A stretch of 64,000 nt of DNA from Pomacea canaliculata (GCF_003073045.1 NC_037596.1:14511012-14575011); one strand, 5' to 3'. Counted from the first letter of the stretch, positions 12,673 to 23,924 are shown. The notes: generated from the letters alone by a model not told the origin. Numbers and translations: made by a program.

Positions 12673-12840
12673 AGGTGTGTCTTATCCAACCCTAGTTGCC
12701 TAGTGGGACTTTAGTGGTATGTTCCTCTAACCCTCCCAAACGCCTTGATATTGGAGACGACAAAATCGTACTCTTTTTTCTTCTAGCTATGGAGGATCAT
12801 GTTGACAGATGCCCTTAACTGTGGTAAGTGTTGAAGTTAC

Positions 12841-13012
12841 CTGTTCCTTAATAGATAATTTCCCAGTGCAGTAGCTGTTCTTTTAACCACTGTTTGTTGG
12901 GCCAAAAAACTGTCTATGCTGCTGCGTGTCACTGGCTTCAGCCCAGCCAACTCCTGGCTGAAGTGTTGCTGGACAACAAGTATTTCTGCTGCTGTCCACA
13001 GAGATTTGATTC
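12841..13012 (-). CDS. Internal exon of unknown protein, helical DNA-binding-like segment
   Basis: An acceptor (TTATGCAG) at 13013-13014 and a donor (CAG|GTAACT) at 12839-12840 bound a 172-nt segment open in one frame. It reads SLWTAAEILVVQQHFSQEL and then RSSIDSFLAQQTVVKRTATA. The spacing of Trp, Glu, His-Phe, Ile and Phe-Leu is like the short helical domains found in some metazoan transposon-derived nuclear proteins, but I cannot name a family. It lies on the same strand as, and downstream of, the HMG-box-like exons. Confidence 0.45.
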
Positions 13013-13510
13013 CTGCATAATAACAGTACATGTAAGTTGTGACTCCACATCAACAAAATTACTGCTGACATCACAAATATATATTAGCTGATTGGAAAAT
13101 CTGATTATACTGGAGAAGGCTGTGACTTCTCATTCAAAGGACAATGTCTATGGACAAGACATAAACATCACTACACTTAACAATGCAGTCAGCCAGAAAA
13201 GCAGAACAGTTGTAAACTATGTCCTATCAAATCTATTAACAAAGAATTATCACCTGTTCTTTTGGCTTTTCTCCCTGGATTCCTGGTGTTGCTTTGCAGA
13301 CTTCTTCATTACTGTGCCTGGACACAAATGAATAGACCAAACTTACAAGTGAAAAATTTTAATCAGTGTCTGCCTTCACTATGACTATGTCTATGACCAA
13401 TCTGCTTCACTCAACTGAGACCTTTCAAAATTCGATTTCATGAGGGAACAAACAGTACCCTGAGCAATGTCTTACAAAACTCGGTTTTGATTTACATAGG
13501 CTGGGTAATG

Positions 13511-13662
13511 TCATGACTACAAACAGGGTTTTTCTTTTGTACATTTGGTGTTGTCACAGAATTTGGGACAGATGACAGGCAGCAAAATGGCAATCTGTTC
13601 AGCTATCTCATATACTGCATCCTGCAAATATGTCTCTGCTTTAACATAATCTAGATAGGTTG
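13511..13662 (-). CDS. Exon-like segment with a Cys-rich terminus
   Basis: The frame reads AETYLQDAVYEIAEQIAIL, then CPKFCDNTKCTKEKPC, and ends in a stop. Candidate acceptors lie upstream on the minus strand near 13657-13665. Its codon phase does not join simply to the exon array at 14068-15024, so either an exon is missed or it is an alternative 3' end. Function unknown. Confidence 0.3.
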
Positions 13663-14056
13663 TTTTTATGTTTGCATAATAGTGCACAAAGAGAATAAAT
13701 GTTTGCATAGAGACACTGCATATCACAGATATATATATAATTTTCGCTTTCGTTGCATGCATTAAATGAGAAAATCAGTTGTCTTACTAAGTTGCAAAGT
13801 GCTTGTAGGCGCCTCTTCCCTGGTCAGAAAAGAAAACAAATTAATCAATACCAATAAATATAAAAATTAAATGACTTGGAATATCAACAGCTCTGTATGT
13901 GATCCTGATAAAGCCAACATTCTGGGGTAATATTGAATTATAATCAGTTGCTACATTCTTCAGCTGTAGTGCACAATAATGACAGTTACATAAGACTTAC
14001 ATATTTTCATACTATTGTATACTATTCACCATATTTTACAGTGTTATTTTTAGTGA

Positions 14057-15066
14057 AGTATACTCACATATCCTGCACCAACATGTTTGGTGCACTTGAG
14101 ATGGCAGGTGGGTCTGAAGCCACGAAACTGAAGAAACCAAAGAGGTAAGCGTGAGACCTCATACTGTGCTGTGCTATGCTTCCAGAAGTAACATATCCAT
14201 TGGAATGCTGTACAGGTTAAACTAATCTGCTTTTGTACACATTATTGAGCAACAACAACAAAAAATCCTGTATGTATTAAAGTATACTCACATATCCTGC
14301 ACCAACATGTTTGGTGCCACTGGAGATGCAGGTGGGTCTGAAGCCACGAAACTGAAGAAACCAAAGAGGTAAGCATGAGACCTCATACTGTGCTGTGCTT
14401 TGCTTCCAGAAGTAACATATCCATTGGAATGCTGTACAGGTTAAACTAATCTGTTTTTGTACACATTATTGAGCAACAACAACAAAAAATCCTGTATGTA
14501 TTAAAGTATACTCACATATCCTGCACCAACATGTTTGGTGCCACTTGAGATGCAGGTGGGTCTGAAGCCACGAAACTGAAGAAACCAAAGAGGTAAGCAT
14601 GAGACCTCATACTGTGCTGTGCTTTGCTTCCAGAAGTAACATATCCATTGGAATGCTGTACAGGTTAAACTAATCTGCTTTTGTACACATTATTGAGCAA
14701 CAACAACAAAAAATCCTGTATGTATTAAAGTATACTCACATATCCTGCACCAACATGTTTGGTGCCACTTGAGAAGCAGGTGGGTCTGAAGCCACGAAAC
14801 TGAAGAAACCAAAGAGGTAAGCGTGAGACCTCATACTGTGCTGTGCTTTGCTTCCAGAAGTAACATATCCATTGGAATGCTGTACAGGTTAAACTAATCT
14901 GCTTTTGTACACATTATTGAGCAACAACAACAAAAAATCCTGTATGTATTAAAGTATACTCACATATCCTGCACCAACATGTTTGGTGCCACTTGAGATG
15001 CAGGTGGGTCTGAAAGCCACGAAACTGAAGAAACCAAAGAGGTAAGCATGAGACCTCATTCTGTGC
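14057..15066 (-). repeat. Exact 224-bp tandem array carrying a repeated 60-nt exon
   Basis: The motif AGTATACTCAC recurs at 14057, 14281, 14505, 14729 and 14953, a period of exactly 224 bp. The fifth unit breaks off near 15066. On the minus strand each unit contains a strong acceptor (CTTTGGTTTCTTCAG), 60 nt of open sequence and a donor (GTGAGTAT). The exons are 14068-14127, 14292-14351, 14516-14575, 14740-14799 and 14964-15024. The unit peptide is FRGFRPTCISSGTKHVGAGY in copies 2-3. Copy 4 has Ile to Phe, and copy 1 has a changed centre (CHLKC). Copy 5 has one extra base, which is what is needed to join phase 2 from the upstream exon 15201-15316 to phase 0 of the other copies. This supports translation on the minus strand. 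Confidence 0.75.
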
Positions 15067-15200
15067 TATACCGTTCAAAATAAACAGATCCTATACTGTT
15101 TAAACTGATCGCTTCTGTAAAATATATTGAAAATAAGATCCACTGTTGCTATTTCCACATACATTGCATTTGTTCTCCATGTCCCACAGTAGTAAATCAC

Positions 15201-15316
15201 CTATCCGCCACCACTGGTGCTTGCATGACACTACAGCACTCGGTCTTCCGCCCACTCTGCACAATGACATTTGTATAGATGGAATACAATCGTTGTATCT
15301 TAATCATATTGTGAAA
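15201..15316 (-). CDS. Exon immediately upstream of the repeated-exon array
   Basis: This segment is bounded by the same acceptor sequence as the array (CTTTGGTTTCTTCAG, then TTTC) and by a donor ATAG|GTGATT at 15199-15200. It is open in only one frame (FHNMIKIQRLYSIY, then SGRKTECCSVMQAP) and ends in phase 2. The shared acceptor suggests that the array arose by amplifying material from this exon or its neighbour. No family recognised. Confidence 0.45.
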
Positions 15317-15702
15317 CTGAAGAAACCAAAGATTCAGATGAGAAGAAAAAATGCTTCACTATTCTAAGTAGGTTTTACATTACATGTATCCTTTATTTAT
15401 CATTAAATATATTTTTGAAATTTTATGGCACATGCACACTACACATGTAAATAAAGTGCACTGAAATTCCTAACCCAGACACAAGGTTACTGATAAAGAA
15501 AAAGTTAAGAAATAATACAATAACCATTAAAGATATTACTTCATAATAATAACATATCATTACACCAAACAAGCAATACATCTTCACAAAGTTAAAGTGC
15601 ATGTAGAACAGATGCAATTCAACAAAACATTGTCAACAGAACTTCTCTCATTAGAAGAAAAGAGAACAGTGAGCTACAGATGAGTTATTTAATCTAGTTT
15701 AC

Positions 15703-15957
15703 CTATAGACCATGCCCAAGTTGTTGAGTACCTGGTGACAGTGACTGTGCAGTCAAGGACTTGCATCAGTTCTTTTGAGTCATCCTCCCAGGGGGCTTCA
15801 AGGGCAATAAGGATGGGGAATTCCTTGTATAAATGATTCCCCTTTTTGACCCTCTCATACGGGAACTGGTTTAGGCCAAGTTCTGATTCTGTTAATATAA
15901 AATCCTTGTCAATACAGTCATGCAATATTTCTATACCTGTAAATTCACAATATCTGC
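15703..15957 (-). CDS. Exon of unknown protein in the minus-strand gene
   Basis: Polypyrimidine plus CAG acceptor (TTTTTCAG) near 15957-15959 and a donor ATAG|GTAAAC at 15701-15702; a second possible donor is CCAG|GTACTC. The open frame includes YCEFTGIEILHDCIDKDFIL, then YERVKKGNHLYKEFP and ALEAPWEDDSKELMQVLDC. Composition is protein-like and it has no stop through the exon. No homologue recognised. Its phase does not connect cleanly to the short upstream segment 16200-16260, so the model between these exons is incomplete. Confidence 0.5.
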
Positions 15958-16199
15958 TGAAAAACAAACCCAACACAAAACGAATATGTTACAGCTACTG
16001 AGATAGAATCATAGATAGCTTGTGCTAAAAAAACGTATTACCATAGATCCAATTACTTCACTGTTTGTATTAGCTTTCCACCCTTACATAATGTGCAAAA
16101 AACTTATGCTAAGTCTGTATTGTTTTCATCACCAAAGAGGTAAAATATGTACTAGAAACCACACCTCTGGCAGCTCATGAAACAAAATATTTCACATAC

Positions 16200-16262
16200 T
16201 TGCGATTTGGACATTTTTGCGATCACTTTGTCTCGCAAGTCCTGAATGCAAGCCCGTTTCAC
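16200..16262 (-). CDS. Short exon-like segment
   Basis: Minus strand: acceptor TTGTCTTGCAG near 16262, then a basic stretch reading ACIQDLRDKVIAKMSKSQ in one frame, then donor CAA|GTATGTG near 16199. The splice signals are good, but neither open frame enters the next exon in the required phase unless a weaker donor is used. Confidence 0.3.
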
Positions 16263-16569
16263 TGCAAGACAAGTAAGTTAAAAATAAATGTGATGACTAG
16301 GTACTTCAACGCACACATTTTTGTTCAACACCTTAAAGATCAGACACTTGAACTAAAGAACAATACCAGTACTCTCATTTTTAGCAAGCAAAGCATGAAA
16401 ACTAAAGCCTTGCATATAATGTTCTTTTAACATTATGATTATGCAACATTCTTTTTTTATAAAAAACGAGTGAACATTTCAATATTCGACATTATACATA
16501 TCTTTTACGTAAAACACAAAACAGTAATAGTTGAACAACGTAAATGACATTCCGACAAGTACCATTGTC

Positions 16570-16734
16570 CAGCTTTCCGGCTGAATGCTTCATAATTGAA
16601 TTTATGAGCTTGGCATCTTGCTAATTCCTTAAGGCTGCCAATCAGTGAAATAGGGGGATCTGTCTTGACCCGATAAGCAACACCCCTCTATTCCACTGGA
16701 TTTGACAGCCTCCTTATTTCCTTCAGGAGGTAAA
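16570..16734 (-). CDS. Exon-like segment with conflicting frames (possible decay)
   Basis: Acceptor CCTTTTACAG at 16735-16736 on the minus strand. The frame that joins exon 17141-17291 reads LPPEGNKEAVKSSGIEG and stops at 16629. A second frame looks more natural (YLLKEIRRLSNPVE, a TAG, then RVKTDPPISLIGSLKELA and CQAHKFNYEAFSRKAG). The in-frame TAG and the phase mismatch suggest either an unrecognised intron border or a decaying gene. Confidence 0.35.
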
Positions 16735-17140
16735 CTGTAAAAGGAAATCTGTATTGCTATAATATCCACCACAACCAATATAATTATTATATTCACATGA
16801 ATGTTTAATGGGGCACTTACAAAGAATGAGATATTCAGCATTAAATCTAGTTTTTAAAAGAAAAAGAGTTTTTTTTTCAAATAAGCAATACTCAAACAAA
16901 ATACTCCCCACAGGATAATCAGTGGTTAAATAATTGCAGTGTGTGATAATTATCAGTTTTAGTAGACTATGTCCAAATGAACAACATATCTAAACCGAAT
17001 AATCCAATAAAATGTCATCTATTTTGAAAGAAAATACAACGCATCTAACTTTTCATTTTTCCATTGTCATAGAATAAAAACTATAATCTATCTACACTTA
17101 AACAAAACAGCACAAAAGCGTAATAATATTGATTACTTAC

Positions 17141-17291
17141 CATACTATTGAATTTTTAAATATTGATTTGACATCAATATTTTTTGCTCTTTCAGCCAGA
17201 GCTTTTTGGTTCATATTCCTTCTGGAGGCATCTGGCAGACTACGCCATTCAAGCCCCATTGCTCTGGCTGAAAAGCCACCTTGCGAGTTGG
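17141..17291 (-). CDS. HMG-box-like exon 2
   Basis: Acceptor TTCCCAG at 17292-17293 and donor ATG|GTAAGT at 17139-17140. The 151 nt start in phase 2, completing the codon left by exon 17879-17941, and end with two bases over. The protein reads NSQGGFSARAMGLEWRSLPD, then a basic helix SRRNMNQKALAERAKNI. The pattern F-x-x-x-x-x-G-x-x-W-x-x-L-x(4-6)-A is that of the second and third helices of HMG-box or YABBY-like DNA-binding domains. A nuclear role is inferred from that resemblance only. Confidence 0.55.
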
Positions 17292-17878
17292 CTGGGAACA
17301 CCAAAAACACATACACACACCACTGCATGGACATTGTCAAACAGATGATATGCACTCAAATACAGTTCTGAAATTAAACACTGTCAGCTGCCAGGAACAG
17401 GATTCATATTTAATTAAATACTGCTTAAGTCAAAGCAGACCGAAAGTAGAGAAAAATATTCAACCAGGATTGTGCCTGAGAGTTTAGTAGAATTTATACT
17501 TATATGAATTTTGTCTAGCCAATTAAAAGCTTTCATTATCATACAATACACTCAGGCATCACCTGACATGAACTAATCTGATTACTGAATCCATCCCTAA
17601 AGCTTCTCATAATTACCACTTTAAGCTATTATTAAATAACTTTCAAGTTATATTCTTTCATGCTTACTTTAGCAGCTTGTTACTTCTTTTTCTTCAATCG
17701 GTGATAATGCATCCTATCTATAAGCTATATATATACATTAATGTAGAATTAGGTCATTAACATACTAAAACTTTGAAGACTATGACATACATAAGTAGAA
17801 TAGAACGGTGCTTTAATGCAAGCAATTTATTGTAGTATAAATAGCTACTGTACATACTTAAGATAAAAATAAACCTAC

Positions 17879-17941
17879 CCTTCTGCTTTCGCCTGCAGAA
17901 GACATTAAAGGCAGTTGTCCGCTTGTACACTGGTTCCATTT
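17879..17941 (-). CDS. HMG-box-like exon 1 with candidate start codon
   Basis: The minus strand has acceptor TTGTGTAG at 17942-17943, then an ATG at 17939-17937 opening MEPVYKRTTAFNVFCRRKQK, then donor G|GTAGGT at 17877-17878. The basic-aromatic pattern KR-x-x-x-A-F-x-x-F is typical of the first helix of HMG-box proteins. Phase joins exactly to 17141-17291. The acceptor just before the ATG implies an upstream non-coding exon, which I could not place. Confidence 0.5.
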
Positions 17942-18011
17942 CTACACAAAAAAGCAATATTTGTCTGAACTTATAGCTATATATATATCTCAATGTTACA
18001 AAGTATGTCAT

Positions 18012-19190
18012 TTTGTTTATTGAATGGGTTAGACCTGATATGATGATAGCTCTAATAATACCTCATCAATCTAACACTTTAGAACAGGTTGTTGCTTGCA
18101 GCAGTTGGCAGTGGTCGACGGTGTCAGCAGCAGAGCCAGCAATACTCTGCTGTTGGCCTCAGTCCCACTCCATTACTATATATTTGTAGTGAATGTAGCA
18201 TGACCACCCACATTCACCTACAATTATAATGTACAGCTATCAATTCTTATTAAAGTGCAAGCTATCATCAACTGTTACCTGGCACTTTATAAAATTGAAG
18301 TTTAGGTTTTGTGTTTGGAACTAGGGATATGGCTAGTAAGTTTCTATGTCTATTCAATTATTTTCTTCTAATTCAATATGCTATACATATATAAGCATTG
18401 CTTTCATATTACAAAAAAAAACAGACCATTTCACTATATATGGTAATTATAGCAGAAGAAAAGAATCTTTTCGAAAAAGGCCACATCAATGACATTTAAA
18501 CATGTGTTTTAGTGGTATTTTTTAGTGGTATTCTTTTAATAACGAGAACTGGCGAATCACATTTGACCTCTAAATAAGAAAAATAGGGTCGGGAGATTGA
18601 GCGGAGAACATGTACATGATAACTTTGGAGCCTAAGCTGTGACGTAAGTTTAAATAAACGCTTACTATTCCTATTTCATGTACGATGCTCATTACAGACT
18701 TTAGATCTAGAGACGCTTCTTCATGCAAATGTGGGAATATACAATCTTAATTTATGACAACAGTTCGAAGAAAGAACGGCATTTCCATTGAGCTGATCTA
18801 CATTCCTGAAATAGAAACCACTCTCTGACAATACATATGCATTAAAAGAAATTTATCTGCAAAGTAATCACGTAACTGCTTACGATAATATTACTCAATA
18901 TGCGCACGTGGAAGCACTGAGACTTAATGGAAAGCTCATAAAAGGGAGACACGCATTATTGGATTCTCGTGTTCATTATCTTTGACGTTATTCTTCTTTA
19001 TGTTATCATAAATGTTTTCTCTATTTGTATCATTTTATTGATCAATTTTTACTTTTCCAAATAACGTTTTTGTTTGTTTTTTTTTTTTTCTTTTGTTCTA
19101 AAAGGAGAACAACGAAATGACTCCTCCCCTCCCTTCTAAAAATACTGCTAACTTGTACCGGAATAAATCCAAATTTAAAGACTTAGGAAA
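18012..19190. other. No gene seen: upstream of the HMG-box-like gene
   Basis: AT-rich sequence that may contain the promoter and the non-coding first exon of the minus-strand gene. No TATA box or exon could be fixed with confidence. Confidence 0.35.
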
Positions 19191-19254
19191 AATATTATTA
19201 TAGTGCATAAAATATATCGCTTGCGCCTTTTCCTTCTGTTTTTTGTGGCACGTC

Positions 19255-19975
19255 TCTTTACTTCTTAAATCGCATTCTGGACGGGTTTTTCGAACTTTTT
19301 GGAAAAGGAAAACAAGTGACACTGACTGACGTCCCCCCACCCTACTACTCATCAAATGATAACAACACAGACTTTCACATATTTAACAAATCTGTAAAGC
19401 TTTCTGGACTTTTATATATATAACTCTAAAGTTTTTCTCCCCAGTGCTATTGGCTGACGATGTAGACCCTTCGTCGAACCACGTCATAAGCACTTCGGGC
19501 AATTTCGTGTTGCCGATGTTTCCTTTTGCGTCTGCTTTTGTAAAACATCTGCTGAATTTTTAAAAAGAATTAAAAATCGTATTTTCTGACGTTCTATCCT
19601 TGATTCGACCTTTTCTAGTCAGGTTTTTTGGAAAAGGAAATCAAATCGACACGGAATGACGCCCTATCATTGGCTGCTCGATCCCCTTCGATCCTGCTTA
19701 ATTCTAATCAAAAATGATGGGAGTACGGTATAACGTCATTTTAGCGACTTTTCCATACAAAAATTCACAAAGCTCTTCCTTTTATTATTTACAAAAGTAA
19801 AGATTTTCTCAATGCTATAGGCTGTGATGTTGACCCTTTGGTAAACACAATAAGCATGCAATTCGATGGTATTTCCCTAATTTTTTTCCCTGTTCCTTCT
19901 GCTTTCGTAATAATCTGTTAAGTTTATAAAAAGCATTTAAAAACCATATTTACTGTCGTTAGATCCTGTTTTCGG
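19255..19975. repeat. Two diverged copies of a repeat of about 350 bp
   Basis: Segments near 19260-19340 and 19605-19690 share TTTTTGGAAAAGGAAA followed by a GACACNGANTGACG motif. Segments near 19432-19600 and 19795-19965 share a TTTTCTC-AATGCTAT-GGCTG-GATGT-GACCCTT order and further text. The spacing of about 345-365 bp suggests an old tandem duplication. Confidence 0.5.
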
Positions 19976-20133
19976 CTTTTTGTAATCCACTAAATATTGT
20001 GGTCTTTCTTGATACAGTAAGCCTGAATCAGTATGTAGGTGCGGCAGAACAACGGTAGTATTCTACATAAGCCTGCTAGGCATGCTGCTATACCTCTTAC
20101 AAAGAGCATGAGCGCTGGTCGCATCGGGTGCAC

Positions 20134-20137
<4 letters not shown>

Positions 20138-20199
<62 letters not shown>

Positions 20200-20228
20200 T
20201 CATCATCCATCATCATCCATCATCCATC
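20138..20228. repeat. (CAT)n microsatellite
   Basis: A perfect CAT/ATC run followed by interrupted CATCATC-CATC units. The long Met or Ile frames over it on both strands are repeat artefacts. Confidence 0.95.
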
Positions 20229-20329
20229 ACCCATTATCAATATTATTTCTCTATTTCTAAATATGATTAGGTAGGAAAGATGTCTTTGTCTTTTACCTAA
20301 CATAGTCATGTATATTGCGAATTGTACAG

Positions 20330-20592
20330 CCGACTGGTACAACCCTCCACCTGGTGTAGAGGCACCTCCACCGTCGACCTACTACAAGGTGTACATGCTG
20401 TTTGACCTGGATGCCGACCCCACGGAGACGACGGACATCAGCAATCGGTCAGATGTCAAGAGTGTCCTCAAGTACATGAAGACCAGACTGTACGACCTCC
20501 GACTCAACATGGCGCCATCAGTGGAGCCGCCCCTGGTCATGGCTGGAAAACCGCAATACTGGGGCGGGGCCTGGACAACCGGATGGTGCTGA
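20330..20592 (+). pseudogene. Isolated arylsulfatase last exon
   Basis: After an acceptor (TTGTACAG) the exon encodes ADWYNPPPGVEAPPPS, VYMLFDLDADPTETTDISNR and a C-terminus GGAWTTGWC, closely matching the last exon of the complete gene at 30355-32111 (same phase, same stop position). The frame is fully open, and AATAAA signals follow near 20680-20697. No upstream arylsulfatase exon exists in the 2 kb before it, which is microsatellite and degenerate repeat. It is therefore a stranded exon from segmental duplication, or conceivably an exon spliced to something unseen. Confidence 0.85.
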
Positions 20593-20858
20593 AGCTAGTC
20601 ACTTCCGGGAGTAGCACGCATGCGTACAAGCAACTACCATGCATTTGCGGACTGTCAGACCGCTAACAGATGAAATGACTTAATAAAGTCTGAATAAAAT
20701 GTGTTCATTGTCAATGTGTTTATATGATATTAATACATGAAAGGTAGGTGTGTGAGGTGTATTGGCATGTGTGTAACATGTTTAACGATTTTTGTTTATG
20801 GCCGTATAAAAAGATAAGGAATTATTTCAAAGAAGATGAGTGTTCTGAAATCATGCGT

Positions 20859-21150
20859 GTCCCGCCACGACGAAATGAGTTGTACAGTTTTGTAGTCGAG
20901 ATCCCGAAAAGCGATTACGATCAATTAACTCAATAAAGGGGAAAATGTTTTGGAGTGCTGAATCATGTATCAGTTGATATGCATTAACAAACACAATCTG
21001 GCATGAAAGTTGTGCTTCTAGAAATTTATAGTTTTGGGTGACCCGCCGGTCCTTCAAGTTTTCCGGTATGTCAAAGCATTCTTCCATTTCTATACACATT
21101 TTCGCCACAGTAATCGATAATTTATGAGCATTCTGCAATTCACTAAATAA
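20859..21150 (+). mobile_element. Partial relative of the 22315-22844 TIR element
   Basis: The stretch CCACGACGAAATGAGTT followed by ACAGTTTTGT, a TCGAG motif and CCCGAAAAG matches the terminal region of the element at 22315-22844 read from its right end. Similarity continues weakly through ATCAATTA. The opposite terminus was not found, so it is truncated or strongly diverged. Confidence 0.45.
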
Positions 21151-21365
21151 TCAAATTTACCAATAATGCTATGTGACCCATGGGCATTGATTGGTAACCT
21201 ACCATGTGTCGAGCTCTCAACCCTTTGAGGACCGTAAGGATTGTATGCAGATTAGTTTAGTCATTCTGACATATTTAGGGGTAAAATGACCTGTAGATTC
21301 CAAAATGTCTATTTGAGATACAGCGTGGGAAAATACGTCTCTATGGTCAGCAAGGAAAAACTTTC

Positions 21366-21790
21366 TTAAAAAATGCGAGGTTTCATCAATAATTTCATCC
21401 GGATAGTGATCAAGCGTTGTACTATTGCTATGGACCAAGATCCATCTTTTATATATGTAATATGATTTATGAGTGAATTTACAAATTTACTTCTCAAAAC
21501 AGCTAAGTCGTGTGTAATACAATCCAACAAGGCATATAGGCCTATACAGAATGTTACACATCCCTTATTTCTAATTTCATAATTTAGATCATTAATAAAC
21601 AAGGAAAAAAGTGCGGGACTACAAGTTTCACCTCGTTTGAGACCTCGAGGGCAATCGAAACATTCAGTCAAATCAGCTCCTAATGTACACTGCCTTAACG
21701 ACTCTATACATACTTTCAACAGAACCTAAAAGTTTCTCACCTGCACAATTTTTATGCAAAATGCATCAAAGTTTATTCCTATGTATCAAG
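21366..21790 (-). pseudogene. LINE reverse transcriptase fragment, polymerase middle region
   Basis: Minus-strand frames contain AGEKLLGSVESMYRVVK (near 21750-21700), then after a frameshift LTECFDCPRGLKRGETCSPA and LFSLFINDLNYEI. These are the blocks between the first and second catalytic motifs of LINE polymerases. The YxDD-equivalent motif expected next is not present; the sequence reads LYALLDC. The fragment continues the element found at 22190-23480, separated by an inserted segment of about 400 bp. Confidence 0.72.
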
Positions 21791-22189
21791 GACGTGTATA
21801 GGTGGATTGCTGTCTGTCTGCCAAGACCAACGCTCAGCCTTTTGCGAAGTGATCAGCTGTTAGTCTCGGCGAGCCGTAACAAAGAGAGTGACTAAACCGG
21901 AAGCTATGTCGTCTAATGCGTCGTTTTAGTAGTTAATCTGAAATGTAGCCGGAAGCTATACCCTCTAAAGCAGGGATGGGAAATTATTCCCAAGGGGCCG
22001 CATGAGAAATTGGGATGGTTTTAGGTGGCCGGACTAATATAGTTAACTCAGTTTTACCCAATACTGTATATATAGTATATATACTGGCGGGCGGGGCAGC
22101 GGGCGAGTCGGTCAGAGACAGCAGGCGGGCCGGCCTTTGCCCAGGTCTGCTCTAATGCCTCGTTTTAGCAGTTAACTGGAAAAAAATCG

Positions 22190-23480
22190 TCTGCCATCAG
22201 TCCAGGGATATTAGTTCGTGTATGTATAGAATCAAATGCCTTATGAAAATCGATAAATGAGACATACAGTTTCTTATGTTTAACTAGTTGTTTTTGTATC
22301 ATTAATAAAACATGTGACCCTCCACGACGAAATGAGTCTTAAGTCGCGAATTTCACATTTGCCAAATTGCATATTCTTAAAAAGTACAGGTTCTCAACTT
22401 TCTTTTGATACAAAAGTTGTTGTTCTTCTAGCATTAACATTGAGTGAGCTATAAACGTTTGAAGTGTGAAAGTACGACTGCGGCCATTTTGAGAAAAGCG
22501 GGTTATATTTGAATCGTTCTTTAATGTAGTTGAACATAGAGACTCCGGGCTTTCTGGAAAAGGCATCAGACGATGGGGTTATGACAGGGAAACAGTATCG
22601 AAACAGCGTTTGAATTTCGTCTGAAAGCAGTACGGATCGCAGTAGGGTACCTCGATTAAAACGTATTTTAAGTCAATTTGCAACTTTTATTTTAACATAG
22701 CAGTGTATTTTCCTGATAGTTTAATAACCAAGGAATCCATTTTTAAAGAAAAGTCAAACTGCACTAATTGACTCCTATCACCTTTCGGGGCCTCGAGCAC
22801 AAAACTGTTCCGCGCGACTTAACTCATTTCGTCGTTGAGGGTCAGATATGGTCTAATGTGCTAAAATACTTCTTAACCCCCCTGCTCTTCCCCTACTGCG
22901 TTATTTACTTTTATGCATCTATTAATTATTTATTTAATACAGAACTGTAGACTACAAATATTCAACAGAGAAATACCTCTACAGTTATCTGGCTGGCTTA
23001 TATCACCTTTCTTATGCAGAGATTGAATTATGGCTTCTGTCAACGCACTTGGAAAAAACTAGGTTAAACAAATAAAAGTATGTAACTAGAAAGGGGATTG
23101 CTGTGTTATTGGGATACTTTAATAATTCCCCAGTTAAACTATCGGGACCTCCTACTTTCTTATTTTTAAATGAGGAGATGGCACATTTCACTTCTTCTCT
23201 AGTAATTGGGTCATTAAGCCAGTTGCTATCATTGCATCTGTGATTACTTTTTGTCACTGTGTCAATGAAAGCCAATTCACGTTCATGTTCGACTGTATAC
23301 ATTGAGGGAAATAAGTTAAACATCTTATAAAGATAGTTATACCAAATTTCCTTGGGGATAGGGTTAATATATATATAAACCTTTCTTCTGAGTTAACTTA
23401 ACGACTCCCCCAAAAATGTCTTGATCCTTTAGACCATTCGTAAGTGTATTTAGAAGTTGTTTTCTATGAGCTACATTTTT
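22190..23480 (-). pseudogene. LINE reverse transcriptase N-terminal half, interrupted by a TIR element
   Basis: Reading downstream on the minus strand: IPKEIWYNYLYKMFNLFPSM, then ITREEVKCAISSFKNKKVGG with PDSLTGELLKY, then EAIIQSLHKKGDISQPDNCR with GISLLN, then a decayed EEQGG region and TLDHI near 22855. The 530-bp element 22315-22844 intervenes. The polymerase resumes with HVLLMIQKQLVKHKKLYVSF and IDFHKAFDSI, the first catalytic motif. Several stops and shifts make it non-functional. Confidence 0.75.
22315..22844. mobile_element. 530-bp TIR element (MITE-like) inserted in a LINE
   Basis: The left end TGACCCTCCACGACGAAATG with AGTCTTAAGTCGCG is inverted at 22811-22844, about 34 bp with one substitution and one single-base gap. 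The insertion splits a LINE reverse transcriptase frame between TLDHI and HVLLMIQKQL. No clear target-site duplication is visible. No transposase is encoded, so it is non-autonomous. Confidence 0.75.
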
Positions 23481-23924
23481 TTATGCAATAAGGTTTTATA
23501 TTCCTTTCATTTTTACATATAGATCAATCTGTCGTCAGCTGCATATCAAACATTCTGAGCTGTTTTCGAAGTACTTTTATGCTGTCCTTACATTCAAGAT
23601 AGAGCCAAATCTGCCTTTTTCTGTCTTTTATAGTTATAGTTCTTTTTATAACTGTCTGTTATAGCTATATCTGTCTTTTCATACAATTGCCTGCTTTGTA
23701 TATACCATCCATAAATTTAGCTAGCAAAATATTATTATCTGCTGTAATGAGTTGCATAGCATCGTCAAAGCACTCTTTCACATCTTAAGACTGTATCTTA
23801 TTGGTAAATCTGTTAAGCAGTTGGTCATTCAATAAATATTGCTTCTGTTTTCTAACATGCTTATAGTTTTGTACTCCGATTCCAAGACTGAGTACTAGTT
23901 CTATGGGCATATATTTGTAGTAAT

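Noticed and set aside
14057..15066. CRISPR-like array
   Set aside because: The whole 224-bp unit is repeated without variable spacers, in a eukaryotic intron-rich context. It is a tandem duplication.
19990..20260. Poly-Met and poly-Ile frames
   Set aside because: Produced by the (CAT)n microsatellite.
20748..21438. Small frames on both strands
   Set aside because: The region overlaps a truncated TIR-element relative and LINE debris; no frame shows a family motif.
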